The position numbers and the translations under genes are program-made. The notes under the pieces were generated by a model. It did no database searches and had not been told where the DNA came from. It worked only from the letters and a program-made list of their open reading frames with translations. From positions 62,001 through 126,000 of the forward strand of contig QCTN01000001.1 in NCBI GenBank assembly GCA_003211135.1: a stretch of 64,000 bases of DNA, read 5' to 3'. Source of the DNA: Prochlorococcus sp. AG-673-L20 (lineage in GTDB: Bacteria; Cyanobacteriota; Cyanobacteriia; PCC-6307; Cyanobiaceae). Of the stretch, positions 63,441-64,000 are shown piece by piece; position 1 is the first letter of the stretch; every line of letters begins with the position of its first letter.

Positions 63441-64000
63441 GATAATTTTTTATTAAAAATAATACTGAAGGTTTCTTTATCAAGATTAAATTTCCTAGTA
63501 GATGAGTATAGTTCTTCATTTTTTATAGAAAACTTGGTGTTTTTTAATTTAATACTGCTTTTTGGATGTAAAGCCTGTTGTATATTTTTTGATATAATTA
63601 GACCTACTTTTGAACTTTTATTATATTCAGATAAGAATTGAATAAAGATTTCAATCTTATTAATTTCTTTATTATTAATTGTGAAATCTGCTCTGTTTTT
63701 GTCATGCAAAATTTTCCATACTAATTTTGGTCTATTCCAAAAAGCTAATAGTCTTGGAGAGCTTTCTAACCTTATATTTATATTATTTTTTTCGCAGAAT
63801 TTAATTATATTATTTTTAATAGGAACTAATTCTATTGATTTATAGTCACCATCAAGGAAAATTGCTATATAAGGATCTATATCTATAGAATTTATTTTTT
63901 CTTCTTCTAACATATGTCCAAGTTTTTGTCTCTTCACATTTAAATATTCAGAATTATGCTCGCCAGGACATATAACTAATGGGACTCTCTCAGTAACTTC
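63437..64000 (-). CDS. ribBA: RibBA (GTP cyclohydrolase II part) with long C-terminal extension, partial (5' end beyond right edge)
   Basis: The frame extends past the track ORF (whose start is an internal GTG at 63937) to the window edge. The edge sequence reads [16 protein letters not shown] and then [14 protein letters not shown], the typical end of the RibA domain. About 155 further residues follow, with no motif I recognise (for example [14 protein letters not shown]). RibBA supplies riboflavin precursors. The 5' part and the RibB domain lie outside the window, so only the C-terminal ~188 residues are seen. Confidence 0.8.
   Translation of the reverse strand, partial: EVTERVPLVICPGEHNSEYLNVKRQKLGHMLEEEKINSIDIDPYIAIFLDGDYKSIELVPIKNNIIKFCEKNNINIRLESSPRLLAFWNRPKLVWKILHDKNRADFTINNKEINKIEIFIQFLSEYNKSSKVGLIISKNIQQALHPKSSIKLKNTKFSIKNEELYSSTRKFNLDKETFSIIFNKKLS

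Noticed and set aside
1-64000. CRISPR arrays, insertion sequences, prophage or integrase-tRNA islands
   Set aside because: No spaced direct repeats, transposase or integrase motifs, and the two tRNA genes have no duplicated 3' ends beside them.

Overview
The window is almost certainly from a high-light-adapted marine Prochlorococcus (HLII-like). The basis is an AT-rich genome with very short gaps between genes, photosystem genes (psaK, psb28, a PAM68-like assembly factor), the chlorophyll regulator gun4, and many small families restricted to cyanobacteria (DUF1830, DUF1816, DUF3288, DUF3082, DUF3110, DUF2499, DUF3593). It is mostly core chromosome. I see no rRNA, insertion sequence, prophage, integrase or CRISPR array. 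There are two tRNA genes, Pro(GGG) and Ser(GGA).

Layout. 1-4.0 kb holds a compatible-solute cluster: a glucosyl-phosphoglycerate synthase (cut by the left edge) divergent from a GH13 sucrose-phosphorylase-like enzyme, a HAD sugar-phosphoglycerate phosphatase and glycerate kinase. Together these can make and recycle glucosylglycerate. 4.0-9.1 kb has tiny membrane or secreted proteins, uppP, tRNA-Pro, msrA and an ABC exporter. 9.1-18.7 kb is housekeeping: trpD, carA, a STAS anti-sigma antagonist, mini-RNase III, an rlmB-like methyltransferase, gatA and dnaE. 18.7-28.4 kb has PAM68-like, rpsO, ruvA, a DMT permease, dnaG, an SOS-type umuD-umuC-metallopeptidase operon, rlmH, ksgA and ispE. 28.4-39.2 kb has pdhB, secDF, an AI-2E permease, psb28, mnmH, gun4, an anti-sigma-type ATPase, a methyltransferase and glnA. 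39.4-48.8 kb has a photorespiratory-type aminotransferase, tadA, a PLP decarboxylase, and a packed operon pyk-macB-bioY-lspA-GTPase. 48.9-64 kb has scpB, ilvA, dxs, psaK, a peroxiredoxin, rpmB, htpG, hisZ, an IMPase, a ferredoxin, tRNA-Ser, dnaK, a dnaJ-like gene, a cyclophilin and the 3' end of ribBA.

Most distinctive observations. (1) Two clearly coding genes missing from the ORF track, a STAS protein at about 11.4 kb and scpB at about 48.9 kb, have no usable ATG, GTG or TTG start in frame and must use a near-cognate start (ATT, ATC or ATA) or something stranger. (2) umuDC is preceded by a near-perfect cyanobacterial LexA box and followed at 9 nt by an uncharacterised HETTH metallopeptidase-like gene, making a candidate SOS-inducible polymerase plus protease cassette. 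(3) RlmB carries a basic/acidic 18-nt-periodic N-terminal repeat, RibBA has a long unexplained C-terminal extension, and glutamine synthetase has Phe at the usual adenylylation Tyr.

No large novel defence or mobile system is visible. Several 31-62 codon hydrophobic ORFs are described with graded confidence. All assignments are by eye from translated motifs; no database search was run.
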